This document shows, piece after piece, positions 12,601 to 24,509 of a stretch of 64,000 nucleotides of DNA. The notes below the pieces were generated by a model. That model was not told where the DNA came from and made no database searches. It saw only the letters and a program-made list of their open reading frames with translations. The stretch spans positions 68,301,561 to 68,365,560 of the forward strand of contig NC_088775.1 of assembly GCF_954871325.1 (NCBI RefSeq). The letters are read 5' to 3'. The position numbers and the translations under genes were made by a program. Source of the DNA: Gordionus sp. m RMFG-2023. Taxonomy: Eukaryota; Nematomorpha; Gordioida; Chordodea; Parachordodidae. Every line of letters begins with the position of its first letter. Position 1 is the stretch's first letter.

Positions 12601-15600
12601 AGTATATATTTTATATAATCAATGTAGTCTTCGATGGAACAATCTTCTTTTTTGAAGTCCTGTAAAATTATTTTATCCATAATTTTTAAAATATATTATT
12701 TTTTTTATAAAAATTTATAATTCTATATATTATTAAACTTGACCAAAGACGGAAAACCGCGCGACTTATATATTTTTTTTTTATCTCGTCACCATTTTTT
12801 ATAGTCAAAACAATAGATTCTTTATTTTATAATTGTTTCCTATATATATTATTTTATAATTATGTCATTTAACTTCTATTAATATGCAATTAATTGACCT
12901 CCATATAATATTAAATGTAAGAAAGTTATGATAATATATAATTCAAATAGCGTAACCTTTTAAAATATATATAAACATTCAAATATAACATATCTCTTTC
13001 CCACCAAGTTAAGATCGTCTATCAATCTTTTTATTACCAAGTTCAAGTTCATCTATTAATCTTTTTGTTGGCTTTCGTTCCCTTGTTGGATATAGCGTTT
13101 GCCTTCCTTTTTGACTTGGTTCAATTTTTTCTACTGTTTTAGCTTCTCCTAACTTATATTGTTATTTGTTATTATTGATTTGGTTTCATCTGGTTCTTCC
13201 CTTATTCGTAGTTGATCAGCGTGTTTTTGACACCCAATACAGCGCATGACTAATTTTTCGACATTTATCAAATTTTTCCCACCATATATAATGTCTCATA
13301 ATGGATTTCATTGATGTAATACCGGGATGACCTGTATGTAATATCTGTAAAACTTGTTTTTGTGGTGAATATGGAATTATTAATCGACCATTTCAAAATA
13401 GAATACCGTCATCATTTTCTATTTCATCTATTCTTGTTCTAAAAGCTTGTAATTCTGGTGCTTGATTTTGTATATTTGTACCATTTAATAATATTTTTAC
13501 TCTTCTTAAAATTGGAACTTTCGTAGTTTCATCTCTAAGGTATTAACTCAAGATCCGGTTTATAAAATTGTATAGTATTTTGTTCTGTTACTATTCTTTT
13601 TGCTTTTTCAAATAATGCATCATCGTTTTTAGTCCAATTCCATTTAACATTTTTACTAGTTTTATTATGTAATTCGGCTATGATTCCATGTAAGTTTGGT
13701 ATGAACCGTGTATAATAGTTTAATATACCTAAAAATGATTTTATGTCATGTCTATCTTTTGGAGTTAAATATTTTTGTATTGCTATTATTTTATTTTTAT
13801 CTGGGTGTAAGTTTTTGTTATATTTTTTACAAATCTATGTTCATTTATATAAACTTGACATTTATGTAGAAATCTTTTTTAAATTTAATTAATTTTTTGA
13901 TTAAAAAAACAAGGGGAGAATTTTATTTTTTATAAAATATTTTTACATAGAAATATGTATTCATTTTATTATATAATTTACGATTTGAAATTAACTTTTT
14001 GGTTTTAAAATAAAAAAAGATATATTCGATTATTTAAGTTTTAATTAAGTATATCGCCATTATCGGCGATAATTATTAAAGTTTTAATTTAACAGAACTT
14101 TAAAAATCATTCACTTTCTTCAGAAGAAAATACCATTTATTTCTGCTAATGTATAGTAGTCAAAATATATAATAATTTTAATATAGTAGAAAATAAATCT
14201 TGGATTTGTAAAGAACTGCTTGATAAATCAAGATCCTCTCATTTACTTGACTTAAAAACCTTAATTTAGTGGATTTAAAACTCAATAATTTAATAATTTA
14301 ACCAAATAAAGAGATTTAAAATTTAAACCAAAAATATTTTTTAAAGTACTTATGCCCACACCCCACTCCCTACCACATTGAATGCTACAAGTTTTATTTT
14401 ATTCAAGTAATATAATATCTTAAATTAATACTATTCATAGTTACTACATCAGCATCAAGCAGCTGCTTTCGCTGGGTATTTGCAACCCCTCTCCGGGCAT
14501 ATTCATCATCAACACATATTAGCAAGCCCAAATGGTAACCAAATATTTAAATATCATATTATAAATAATTGCAATTTTAAAAAAATACAATTTTTCAATT
14601 ATTGATAATTATTTTTCAAATTAAAAAAAAAAATTTCCTAATTTTATAAATAGTTGACTACACATCTTAGAATGTTTTATCAAAATATATATCCTGAAAT
14701 ATTTAATTTTTTCCTTCTCATCTTAATAGTAGCATTAGCCAGATCTAATCCCTTTTCTTTTTATAATCTATGTCAAAATAGTCACGAGGGCAAATAATTG
14801 CAAAGGCCGAGATCTGCCCCCTCCCCACATTTTTGTTCCTTACCCCCTATCTCTAACCCCTGAAAATTATATAGAAGCAATTTACACACCCCTCCTCATA
14901 GACACTTCAAAATATTAGCGCCTTTGTGATGATCTAATCTCAAGACTTGTCAATCTTATTAAGACACCTAGATCGGATCTACCTTTTTGATTTTTTCTTT
15001 GAATCAAATCGTTTATTAAATATTACATAAAATAAACATTTCTAAAAATTAAGAACAATAATATAAAATTAATCCCTATTTTGTATTCTAATCCTTACTA
15101 CTCTAACCATCATTTTGAGGAGCACATCTGGATTTTTAACTAATTTCTAATATTTAAATCATTTATAGACAACGCTTTTTTAATTTAGAAACGAGTATAC
15201 TTATCATATACTAGCATGTATAGAGTGCCTACCATTTGAATTTAAGACAATCTCTTAAACCTTTAAACTACCCTTAACTTATATGAATTTTGATCAATAG
15301 ATTTTTCATATAAATTAAAAATATATGCCTAAATTGTCTATAAAAGTTTAAAAATTGCTAAAAACTTTGATCACTGAAAGATAGCCCTGAATTTGCGAAA
15401 CCCAGAGGCCATATATAAAGTGTTAACTATAGATATCACTTAATATCCTTTGAAAAGGTAATATCAGCCTCATAAGTCGTCAAATATGCCTAATTTTTAG
15501 CCAATGATTAAAAAAAAAGTATCGGTAATGATAAAATGGGAATATGTGATGTTTAATAAAATGTATTTTTTAAATTTTTATTAATTTTCATATTAGACAC

Positions 15601-18600
15601 GGAATTAAAGATTAAAAAAGACTCGAAGCAATGCAGTCCTTTAATGTATAAATGTAATCTGGTCTGATTTTGGATGTTAAACAGACAAGGTCGAGGAAAT
15701 AATAGCTAAACGGTGAGATCTAACCATCATCTTTTAATGCCTAATGTTGAGCAGTGGCATAGCCAGAATTCTTTGAGGGGAGGGGCTAATTTTCAGAAGA
15801 GTCCCGTCTATGAAAAATTTTAATTAAGTATTTTTGATTTTCCTACGGTTATTTTTATTTTGCTTTTTCTCAGTTAAAAGTTGAATAAACAATTGGAAGC
15901 ACTAATTCTCACATCTATGGTAATGTTTCGCCCTTTATTAATGCCTATGACTTTAACTAGTATTGTAGCCAGCATAAACAAAAACATCAAAATATTGGAC
16001 AACCTTCCGATATAAAAGCGACTGAGAGCAATTATACTAAAAATTTTATCGATGTTTAGATTAAAATGTATATTATTTGAATCCGTTTGGTAAGTATAAA
16101 GAAAAAAACTTATTAGCAAAATAATAATTCTAAATTTAGCATGATAGAATTGAAAATATAGATGAACTAATTACCTGGTTCATATTAATTGCCTTACTAC
16201 ATATTAATTCCTCAATCAGTTTCGCGAAGAACAGAAAAGAAATCGAGTTATTAACAAAATACTATGACATCCATGATTTAGGCGTGAAGTGAGGCAAGCT
16301 TTGGGAAACACTAATTTAACCTCTACCAAACCCTTGAGTAAAGCTCAATTAGTATAATTTTATTGCTTTTTTTTGTTTGGTAGAGAGTTTAAAGGGGAAA
16401 TAAATTATTGGTAAAATAAATTAAAAATTGTCAAATTTGATATCATAACAAAACGCGGAATATAGAAGTTTTAAATATTTGGTTTGCATTATTGTTTAGT
16501 GTCATACTTTAATTCTCCAACTAAATAATCGAATTTTAAGTCTAATAATCACCAAGGTATCATGCCTTGAGTGTCAGCAAAACTCTGTTAGCACTAAACT
16601 TATTATAATGCTTAGCGCGCATTTGTATATTTTAGTGCTTCAGAGTATAAGCACAAATGCATTTGAAAAATTTGTTAAGATCGGCATCATACTGAAATTA
16701 GAAGTACTTAATGCCTGATTAGTACTTTTTAATTCATCAATCAGTTCATTAATAAACAAAAACTAGTTATAAGAGAAATGAAAATTATAAATACATGCCT
16801 TAATTTAAATGCTAAATATTTTCCCCAATTCAAATTTTTTTTGAATCTTATAATTTTACGATCTTTATAATATTTTAGTAGATAGCCCATCAAGAATGAC
16901 GGGGATTGAGAGTTTAATCCTAATTTGATTATAGATGTTACTTTTCATTTTATAAAAATTTGATATGAATCTGAATCCCATATTAAGATGCTATGCTAAA
17001 TATAAAATTTCCCCCCTCCATGCTTTTGAAATCACTAATTCTAAAACTTAGACCAATATGTAATGCTTAACTAATACACATTTTAGTTTAACAATCGGGT
17101 TGGTAAATATTATAAACAAAAAAATTATTAACAAAATGAGAAAATTTCTAAAATTGGAAGATAAAACAAAGCAATCAATAATAATAAAAATAAATGAAAT
17201 ACATATGTATAAAAAATTACTCTCAAAAATAAATTTTTTCTCCTATTTTAAAAGAGCCTAGATGTCACTGATCGTAGCCTTGATACTTTTGCCATTTAGT
17301 AGTGGTAGCATAAAAAGTAGTCGAATAGACTTGTGGCCTCTTTGGGAAATGTGATACCAGAATAGTGAAATTGTAAAAGATTACTGTTTTTTATCCTCAA
17401 ATTCTAAGATTGTGCTATTGTTTAGTATATATATACTAAATGCACTTTATAACTTGGAAATAGAAAACAAACATCTTTTGGAAGCATCAAGTTCTTCATT
17501 TTTTTTAAAATAAAATTTATATTTAAAAAAAATTAATGTGACAATTTGATTAAAATGTTAAATGTTCATATAGTATTCTTTATTCGTAGAATTTTAAGAT
17601 TCTTTCACGTATCTTTTTTAAATGGAAGACAGTATTTTTGAAATGATTTTATAGAATAGAAAAAAATTTAAAAGAAATGTAAGCAAATATTAGTCGATAT
17701 ATCAATAGAAACGCAAAATATTATCTATCCGATTTTTGTTTGGTTTCTCGCTGTTGAAGAATAATGAGGGATCTTTTATAATAGCTTTAGATATATAATT
17801 CATATTTTAGTAGTTAAGGGTGAGCGTTGTGATTTTGCCGTCCTTAGTTTATTATGCGGGTGTGTTCCTATTGTTCAATAGTCTAAATACATGACATTGT
17901 TGTATTTTTTATAATGCAAATTTGTGAGACAAAGAGGTTTCCCCATCTTGTATTTATAGAAAATATTCTATAGTTTTTGATGATAAAAAGGATTCTTGAC
18001 TATAAAAGGTAGGAGTACTCGAGAAAGATATTGAAAAACAATTAAATAAAATGTTCTCTTGAGAGTTGAAAGCAATATTTTTTAAGCAAACGTCAAAAGG
18101 TTATAGTAGATGTATTGCGTGATGTAGCTTCGCAAACAGAATGAATATTAAAGCCCAATTGAAAGGTAAATGTTAAATCCTTTTTAAGGTGGGCTAAGAC
18201 GATAAGCGAATAATTTGAATCAGTGGCGTCACTAACCTTTACAATCTCAGTGGGCTTAAAAAAAAAATTTATTTTAAAAATTACCTTTTCTTTAAACTAA
18301 CAATATCCAAAATAACCTTTTTTTCCTAAATTACCTTCTTTTTTTTATAGCTAGCTTTTTTTTTAGTGGTATAAAAAAAATTCAATATTTTGAGGAGGAT
18401 CTTCAAATTGGGGACTCAAGCTCCTGCGGCCCCTCCTCCCTAGACGCTACTGATTTGAATGTATACATATTTCTAGTTACATTAAAATATATCCCACTTG
18501 TCATCTCTATCATTTAAATTTTCCCTTTAATTGTTAAATTAATCTCTCCTACACCACATTCCCCGATAAATGGCATGCCATTCCTAAATAAAACTTGGTT

Positions 18601-21600
18601 ATGAATAACTTTATGTGTTCAGTTTAATATGTTGCCAACTTGAACCATTAGTAACAAGGTATGTAGGTAAGCGTCAAAATAATAATTTATGGGTCAATTT
18701 CTACTCATTATAGTTATCTACATCATATTTATCAAAAAGTTAAATACTCTAACAGATAGCATAAAATGGCCGTGGCATTAATGCAAAATAAAAGACCAGG
18801 TTAAAGACAGTTTATTAATATCGGCCCCGACTTTTAGTAACTGCCCTAGTTTATCATTCAAGGATATTTTAACCGAACCAATACAAAAACAAACAATAAA
18901 GTATTGTTTAAACCAATACCAAGCGTTGTTACAGCTTAACGTTCCTGTAATTCTATCAATTAAATTTAGCAAAAATTGTTACTTCTAAAAGTAGCGCTTA
19001 TTTTTGTTACTTTATAAATTTCAGTTTTATTTTCAAAATCTTTTTATAAAAATTTGAAATGGATAATCTGATGTTTCATTTTACTAAAAAAAATATTAAT
19101 AGGATTGTTTCTGGTATTATGTTGCTTTGACTTTTATAGTGAAAAGAATGAATATCATATGAAGAAATGAGGTCAGAAAGCTTAGTGATGACATTTCGAT
19201 TTAATTGCAAGTTTTAAAACATACAATATGAGGAAAAAGTAGACCCACAAAAAAATGAATCGAATAATCATGCTATTCATATTCGCACGAATAATAAAAT
19301 TATTATTCGATTCGAAATTTTTTCAATGTTTATAAAAAATAGATTATATTTTTCAAAAAAATTAATAGATGTGAAGGATTCTGCTAAAACTAAGCTAATT
19401 GTCATTGGTGTATAAAAATTTACAGAAAATAACAAGCGATAATTAAATTATCATATATACAACAATTAAATGTTTTACTTCTAATGAAGATAAAAATAAA
19501 TAAATAATCCACTTAGATTAAATAATTACTTTATATTTTTAATTACGAATACTAACGAAAAATAATATTTCCTAAAAATTACGAATGTTTTCTCAAAAAT
19601 TTTCTTAAAGGTGATGTAATAATTAATCATGTGAATCGCGAATTCAATATCAATTTTCAGCGCAATAAGCCTTGTTATCTTTGTTGGCAATTTTCATCTA
19701 TCTTTTCTCACTTTGGAATTTAATTAAGTAATTACACTTCACCTTACATTTTTCTAAATAACGGTACTGTACAAACTATTGCCTTTTTTCTCCAGGAAAC
19801 TTAACCGTTATACTTCTTTTCCATAGATAAAGTTAACCGTTAATTTTTTTGTCATTCGATTTTTTAATATTGGTTCCCAGCTCCAACATTCTCAGATATT
19901 TTATCGAACTTTATTTTGACATTCAAAAAATTATTCCGAAATTTCTAAAACAAATTTTTATAAAACAATGATACTAACCTCAAATAATTAATTGCTCCTT
20001 AATTAATAAATCTGTGAAAATCTGGCAGATAATGTTGCAATCGCATCGCAACATCATGTAAACAAGCAACTACTTATCTTATTTTTCGATTTTTCATCTC
20101 TTCAAATATATATTTTTTTCTTGTTAATTTTATTACCTCCCCCTCCCCTACACATGTTAAACCTATTTGCCTACTTTATATATTTATTCATCGATATAAT
20201 AGATTTTTCTTGTAATTTCGCTTACGAATTGAAATTATCAAATTTTTCGCAATATATTGTAAAAAAATATTAAAAATATTATGAAATGATTCGATAATGG
20301 TAAGAGTGATTTTAATTTTATAAATAATTTAATATTAAGGTAATAATCTATGATTTAAAATTTACAGCTGAAGCTGAATAAATTACATAAATGATACCTT
20401 TAGCATAATAATTAAATCAAAGTTTAAAATTGTAAATCTTAAGCCAAGTGGCATTGTTATGATGCTGTCTTTTATCATTTAGACAAATGTCTTTTAATTT
20501 TAAGGGTGAATAAAAGGTGTTACTTTTTGCTTTCTAACCTAGAGAGTATTAGGCAATATTTTACACTTCTCTAAAACCTTTATATATACAATTTACAATT
20601 TATTCAATCGGTAAAATAAAATATTTATTTTTGAAGGCGCCTTTCAAAAATAAATACAATAATGCAAAAATTTGAGAAATATTCGACCACTTATGAGAGC
20701 ATTACTTATAACTAAATATATAAAATCAAATATTTTTCGTATAATTGAAAAAATTAAAATTTTAAGAGAAATTTTTAAAAAATGATGAATAACGACTACC
20801 TATATTATTGTTTTGTTTATCGATCAAATAATAAAATAACTCGGCTAATTACTTTCATAATTTTATATTGTCAATATGTAAATTATTTTTGTCAAGGCAA
20901 TATAATATAATAGTCATAAATATTATATTTTAATTCATTTTCATATTGATTACACAATCTAAATTTGGGTTGGGGTAAAAAATATAATATTTTATAACCT
21001 ACTTTAAAAGAATTCGCATTAGCAACCTAACCAGCCCTTAAATATAATTAATATAAACCATTTTTGTATCCTCCATGAAACATTATTAATTTATCAAATC
21101 ATTATTCACCATTTGAATGCAATAACAGCAAATTATTCATATATATCTTATAATCATTTTATTTTGGAAAACAAATCTGAATAAGATTTAAATGGAAGTG
21201 GTAGTCATACTGCAACATTAGCTGCATTAGGAGCGGTAAATACTACCCCTCCTTCAGCCTATGGGACATTATCCGGGGCCCAAGTCATAGGAGGACCCCA
21301 TAATCACCAGCAATTACTTCTAGCATTGGCAGCCCAGCAACAACATCAAGGACATATAATATCGAGTTCTGGGATTAACAATGTAGGATTAGCTTTGGGC
21401 GGAAGTATAAACCATTCGCAGCATGGCAGCTTAACTACTACCGTTTCCGGCTCACACAACAGTACAATTAGTAATTCAAGTACTAGCTCTTCATCGATTA
21501 CAAATAGTAACGAAATTTCTACGGCTAGTCAAATCACTTGCGTAGGAGTACACAGCCATTATAGTAGTAGTAATAATGCGGTTAATACCGGGAGTTTTGT

Positions 21601-24509
21601 ACTAGCCTCACCTCATCACCAACACACCCTAAATTTGCAACATCATCATCACACCCAACAGCAACAAATGGCATTTTTAGAACAACTGTATTCCTCAAAC
21701 GCGGCCCTGGCGACTATTGCAGCTGCACAGCCTAGTCTCTTGGGCCATCATTATCAAGGTAAATCAGATCGATTTATAAATATATTATTTCATTATAAAT
21801 TTTTAAGATAATTTTATAGCAAATTATGCTACAGACACATAGATATATTTTTTTAAATTATATTTATATAATATTGATCATTTATTTAAAAAAAAGATGA
21901 ATATTGGTTATATGAAAAAATATGGCAAATTATTTTAATTAAAAAAAATAAATAGTAGGTAGTATGGTAATGATTGGGAGAAAGCTTAAAAATTATATAA
22001 CAAAAATTATGTTAAATACTAGGGAGCGCATATTCAATTGATCCTTTATTACAAAGCCCGACAGCGGCAACGCTACAAAGTGTTCAAGCTTTGCAGGCAT
22101 ACGGTAAATAGTCTTCTATTATCACATATTATTTTGAAATTTAATAAAGTTAAAATAATATAGATTACACTCAGGTCGTCCCACTATATCCTCAAAATAA
22201 ATACAATCTTATTATAAATACTAATTTTTGAATGACTAATTGAATTTTTTTAGAAAAAAACATTAAGAAACGATTTTGAAACAAATTTTCAAAAAATTTT
22301 GAGCATCTATATTTTTAAAGAGATTTATGATCAAATTTTACATATAAATTACCAAATTTATAAGTAAATCTTTGTAATTTTTATGAATAAAATAATCTTT
22401 TTTTAAGATGAAATCACAAATTAAGAAATAAATCTTTAAAGATTTTTGCTCAAAATTTTTTTCAAACTCCGAAAAAAAATTAAAATGAAAATTATATTTT
22501 TTTATAATGTAATAAGGCCAAAATTGAAAAATAAATTAATGGAGGGAAGTTACCCTAAAGTGCCTTTCCCTTGAGCAAAATCATGGTTATGCCTTATGTT
22601 CTTTTATATTCTATATATTTCAAGGTTGGCAAGTCGGTCAATTGACCGGTCAAATTTGTCAATTAACAGGAGGAGTATTTGACCTGGTCAAATACGGTCA
22701 AATGCTCTAAAAAAATCGAAAAAAAATAAATTAATAACAGGAAAAAAACGATATAAATACATGTTATCACAATATTGCTTATTTTTTGGGTCCCCAATAT
22801 CAAGTGGAGCATCTCACTAGTAGTGAATTCAATGAAGTATATGATATAATTCAAGAATTAGCCATTTTACAAGGTTGTGATGACCAAAATATTTTAAGTG
22901 ATATAATTAATTTCAGAAGCTAAATCAGCATGCTTAATAGCAAATTATGTGGAAAACAGTAATTTCCATAAGAAACAATCAATTCCGACCTCAAGTTAAT
23001 AGATAAAACTTTGCCATCATGCCCATTAAGAGACTAACAATTCCTAGTTCTTCTTAAGAAATAGGTCGATTTGGGTTAAAATTCTTTTGAAAATAGAAAT
23101 CGAAAGATCTCGACATCAGTAAAATTGATTAAAAAATATTAAAGAAAATGATAATATTGAATGAGTCAGAACAAGACTCTGCTACAGAGAGCTAAACATA
23201 GTTATTGAACGACAATGAATTTAAAAAATTAATATTATAGATTCATTTTATTATTATATTTAAAATAAAGTTAATATTGACTTAAAAAAACATATATTTG
23301 AATTTGGCCATATTTGACCTGTCAAATATCGGTCAATTGACCGAAACGTATTTGACCGGTCAAATGCACAACCCTGATATATTTGATTTAACTACTGAAA
23401 TATAATAATAAATGTTTGACCAATATCGCTTTTATTAACCAGCTTATCCTGCTACCGCTATATATGGAACGTTCAATCAAGCTTTGACTGCTCACCAATT
23501 GGCTTCTACCCCGATTTTTACAACTCAACAACAACGCGAAGGTTACTAATAATTTTATAAATTATTTGTGCTTAGTTTCATTCATATTTAGGGCCTGAAG
23601 GTTGCAATCTATTTATTTATCATCTTCCACAAGAGTTCGGAGATAGTGAACTGATGCAAATGTTTATACCTTTTGGAACTGTAATTAGTGCTAAAGTTTT
23701 CGTTGATAAAGCCACAAATCAGAGCAAATGTTTTGGTAAATTCGTTATTTGATCAATTTTCAGCAGGGTTTAAACCGGGATACTAGAATTGACGAACCGT
23801 TATAAAAAAAATTTTTTAAAGGATAAAATCGAACCAATGTAAATATTTTCCGACCGGCTTTTTAAATTATTAGTATAATTTGAAATATTATTTATTTTAA
23901 TAAGACTATATATTTCATTAATTCGTTTCTTGTTTATTTGTTATTTCTTATTAATATAATAAAATACGAGAAATTCAACTTCTATTTATTTAATTTATAT
24001 TTTAAAAATATTTTTATTAGATTTTCTTTGGAAATCAATTTATAAAAATACACTATAAATTATGATTAATTATAAAAAATCTCAAACTTATAAAAAAAAT
24101 CTTAAGGAAATATGATATGAATCTCTAAATTTAACTTAAAACTTTACGAACCGATATAAATTTGTTATAAAAAATAACTCGATGAAACTAAACCGTTTTG
24201 AAAGAATCGGAATGGAACTAAACCGTTACATTTAATAGTTCGACATCCTGATTTTAAGAAATTTATAATAATCTTTGTTTGGTATTTTAAACATTGAACA
24301 GTGAAATAACTCAAAGCAAAAATTTATAGTGACTAACAAAGAAATCAAACTATACATAAATAAATTAATCTTTATATCAAGGGTTTGTGAGTTATGACAA
24401 TCCAAACAGTGCACAGGCTGCCATTCAATCCATGAACGGGTTTCAAATAGGCATGAAAAGGCTAAAAGTACAATTAAAACGCCCAAAGGATGCGAATAAA
24501 CCATATTGA
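6426..24509 (+). CDS. CELF: CELF/Bruno-family RNA-binding protein, 3' ten exons (5' end outside window)
   Basis: CELF (CUGBP/Elav-like, Bruno) proteins bind GU-rich RNA and control splicing, translation and mRNA decay. Exons that keep one frame with GT-AG borders: 6426-6603, 8798-8877, 9598-9972, 10572-10655, 14441-14534, 21186-21758, 22023-22103, 23443-23541, 23592-23735, 24382-24509 (611 codons and a TGA). RRM2 lies in exons 1-3 (RNP2 LFVGML, RNP1 GCAFVKF, then LVVKFAD). The linker has an alanine run, an NQL repeat and Ser/Asn/His/Gln-rich blocks. RRM3 lies in exons 9-10 ([24 protein letters not shown]) and ends [10 protein letters not shown], the usual CELF C terminus. The first exon begins [11 protein letters not shown] just after an acceptor AG, the known start of the RRM2 exon, so this ATG is not the protein start and RRM1 is missing upstream. 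The acceptor of exon 5 could instead be at 14453. Assignment to CELF is firm; which CELF/Bruno paralogue is not. Confidence 0.93.
6630..6699 (+). repeat. (TTTC)n microsatellite next to a splice donor
   Basis: About 17 near-perfect TTTC units start roughly 27 bp after the donor of the CELF RRM2 exon (GT at 6604). Reading through the donor gives an artificial SFLSFFLS tail, which is intronic. Confidence 0.95.
6734..8769 (-). mobile_element. Pogo-like (Tc1/mariner superfamily) transposon relic in CELF intron
   Basis: The ends form an inverted repeat: AGGGGAGATGTGGCATGA on the left matches AGGGGAGATGTAGCATAA read inward from the right. Inside, on the minus strand near 8280-8215, the frame [18 protein letters not shown] has the form of the recognition helix of a psq/CENP-B-type helix-turn-helix, as used by pogo-like transposases. 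The preceding helix ([13 protein letters not shown]) is in another frame, so the gene is decayed. A smaller hAT-like element (7638-7998) is nested within it. A clean target duplication was not found. The superfamily call rests on one motif. Confidence 0.5.
7638..7998. mobile_element. Non-autonomous hAT-like MITE, nested
   Basis: 361 bp without coding capacity. The ends are CAGACGTGG and CCACCAATG, flanked by AAAAATTA and AAAAAATA (8-bp duplication with one mismatch). It carries a long C run near 7726. Part of it (TTTGCTTAAAATGATATTTA, read on the minus strand) also occurs at about 4135-4155, so it belongs to a dispersed family. Confidence 0.6.
10741..11165 (+). repeat. Dispersed element fragment, CAGTGGCGTAAC family
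   Basis: It begins with the hAT-like terminus CAGTGGCGTAACTAG. Its interior (AAAAATTTTGCCCAAG, and CTATAAAATATAATATTAG near the right side) recurs at about 62140-62860. No matching right end with a target duplication was found, so the right border is approximate. It lies in the CELF intron 10656-14440. Confidence 0.5.
11570..13870 (-). mobile_element. Ty3/gypsy-like LTR retrotransposon fossil
   Basis: A fossil LTR element in a CELF intron. Parts on the minus strand: a Gag-like frame at 12680-11769 with a zinc-knuckle-like CYFC...H...C region; pol remnants at about 13870-13010 with the reverse transcriptase/RNase H border typical of gypsy (LNYYTRFIP) and an integrase zinc-binding region (HTGHPGI); and LTR-like repeats near 11600-11775 and 12860-12985. 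The order is abnormal, with pol remnants upstream of gag, so this is either two overlapping copies or a rearranged one. It is broken, with several breaks in pol, while gag looks nearly whole. The first LTR-like block reappears, inverted and nearly unchanged, at 31385-31560, which suggests fairly recent activity of the family. Confidence 0.75.
11769..12680 (-). CDS. gag: Gag-like frame of the LTR fossil
   Basis: An uninterrupted frame of about 300 codons, part of the fossil element above. Retroelement Gag proteins form the particle that packages element RNA. The middle region (residues about 80-170) resembles the Ty3/gypsy retrotransposon Gag fold in its spacing of conserved Trp, Leu and Arg residues. 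An Asn/Lys-rich, disordered stretch follows, then a Cys-Cys-His-Cys knuckle-like segment near residues 245-265. The match to Gag is by pattern only. Confidence 0.65.
   Translation of the reverse strand: MDKIILQDFKKEDCSIEDYIDYIKYILNVKNIPQTDATLKKLFIAYGGINIKTDIKKLLYPRNIEVVGWIDIYKIAKQLYKYERTILTSRIDFIRLSRGPTESVMSYIKELARRCEIEDNVELRIRDQLIAGLKMSQLDKELRLRYPDTKDEDQPLSLNKVVMALAMERADSEINNTAKMVYKIKETNKHNDNNNRINQHDKNNGQYNDNDKRYYQKDNKAYLKRELVPGYNNYHTINNSNLIKPCYFCNRFHAIRNCPAYGKLCSNVGNQTISPYVVKLKKRFTVQITLIKTTIQMSEVYIF
18221..18452. mobile_element. hAT-like MITE with perfect 8-bp target duplication
   Basis: 232 bp. The ends CAGTGGCGTC and GACGCTACTG form a short imperfect inverted repeat. Both flanks read ATTTGAAT (18213-18220 and 18453-18460), the 8-bp duplication expected of hAT transposition. 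No coding capacity. Confidence 0.85.
20619..20653. other. Near-perfect 35-bp palindrome
   Basis: TATTTATTTTTGAAGGCG is followed directly by CGCCTTTCAAAAATAAATA: arms of 17-18 bp, one unpaired base, no spacer, centred on GGCGCC. In this A+T-rich intron it is the only such compact palindrome I noticed. Function unknown; it could be a recombination or insertion scar. Confidence 0.6.
22621..23376. mobile_element. hAT-like element with perfect 8-bp target duplication in CELF intron
   Basis: 756 bp between ATATATTT (22613-22620) and ATATATTT (23377-23384). The ends are CAAGGTTGGCAAG and the inverse of CAGGGTTGTGCA, followed on both sides by clusters of TTTGACCGGTCAAAT-like palindromes. The plus strand holds fragments that may be transposase remnants (an acidic [10 protein letters not shown] stretch near 23160 and LTIPSSS near 23040, resembling the LSIPSSS motif of hAT dimerisation domains). 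It is decayed and non-autonomous. Confidence 0.82.
23764..24250. mobile_element. hAT-like MITE in the intron between the RRM3 exons
   Basis: 487 bp. The left end CAGGGTTTAAACC and right end (inward) CAGGATGTCGAAC are similar, with flanks ATTTTCAG and ATTTTAAG (7 of 8). Subterminal blocks contain GAACCGTTATAAA and its inverse-like counterpart. No coding capacity. It inserted only 28 bp after the RRM3 first-half donor. Confidence 0.72.

Larger units (their letters stand above)
14535..21185 (+). other. 6.6-kb CELF intron
   Basis: No host coding sequence was recognised. It contains a truncated element end at 15752 (CAGTGGCATAGCCAG followed by a G-rich tract), a repeat fragment at about 16880, a complete small hAT-like MITE at 18221-18452 and a hairpin at 20619-20653. 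The minus-strand frames at about 15874-16119 and 18778-18972 show no family or splice support. Confidence 0.6.

Noticed and set aside
24232-24504. 90-codon minus-strand frame
   Set aside because: It is antisense to the last CELF exon and runs into a MITE.
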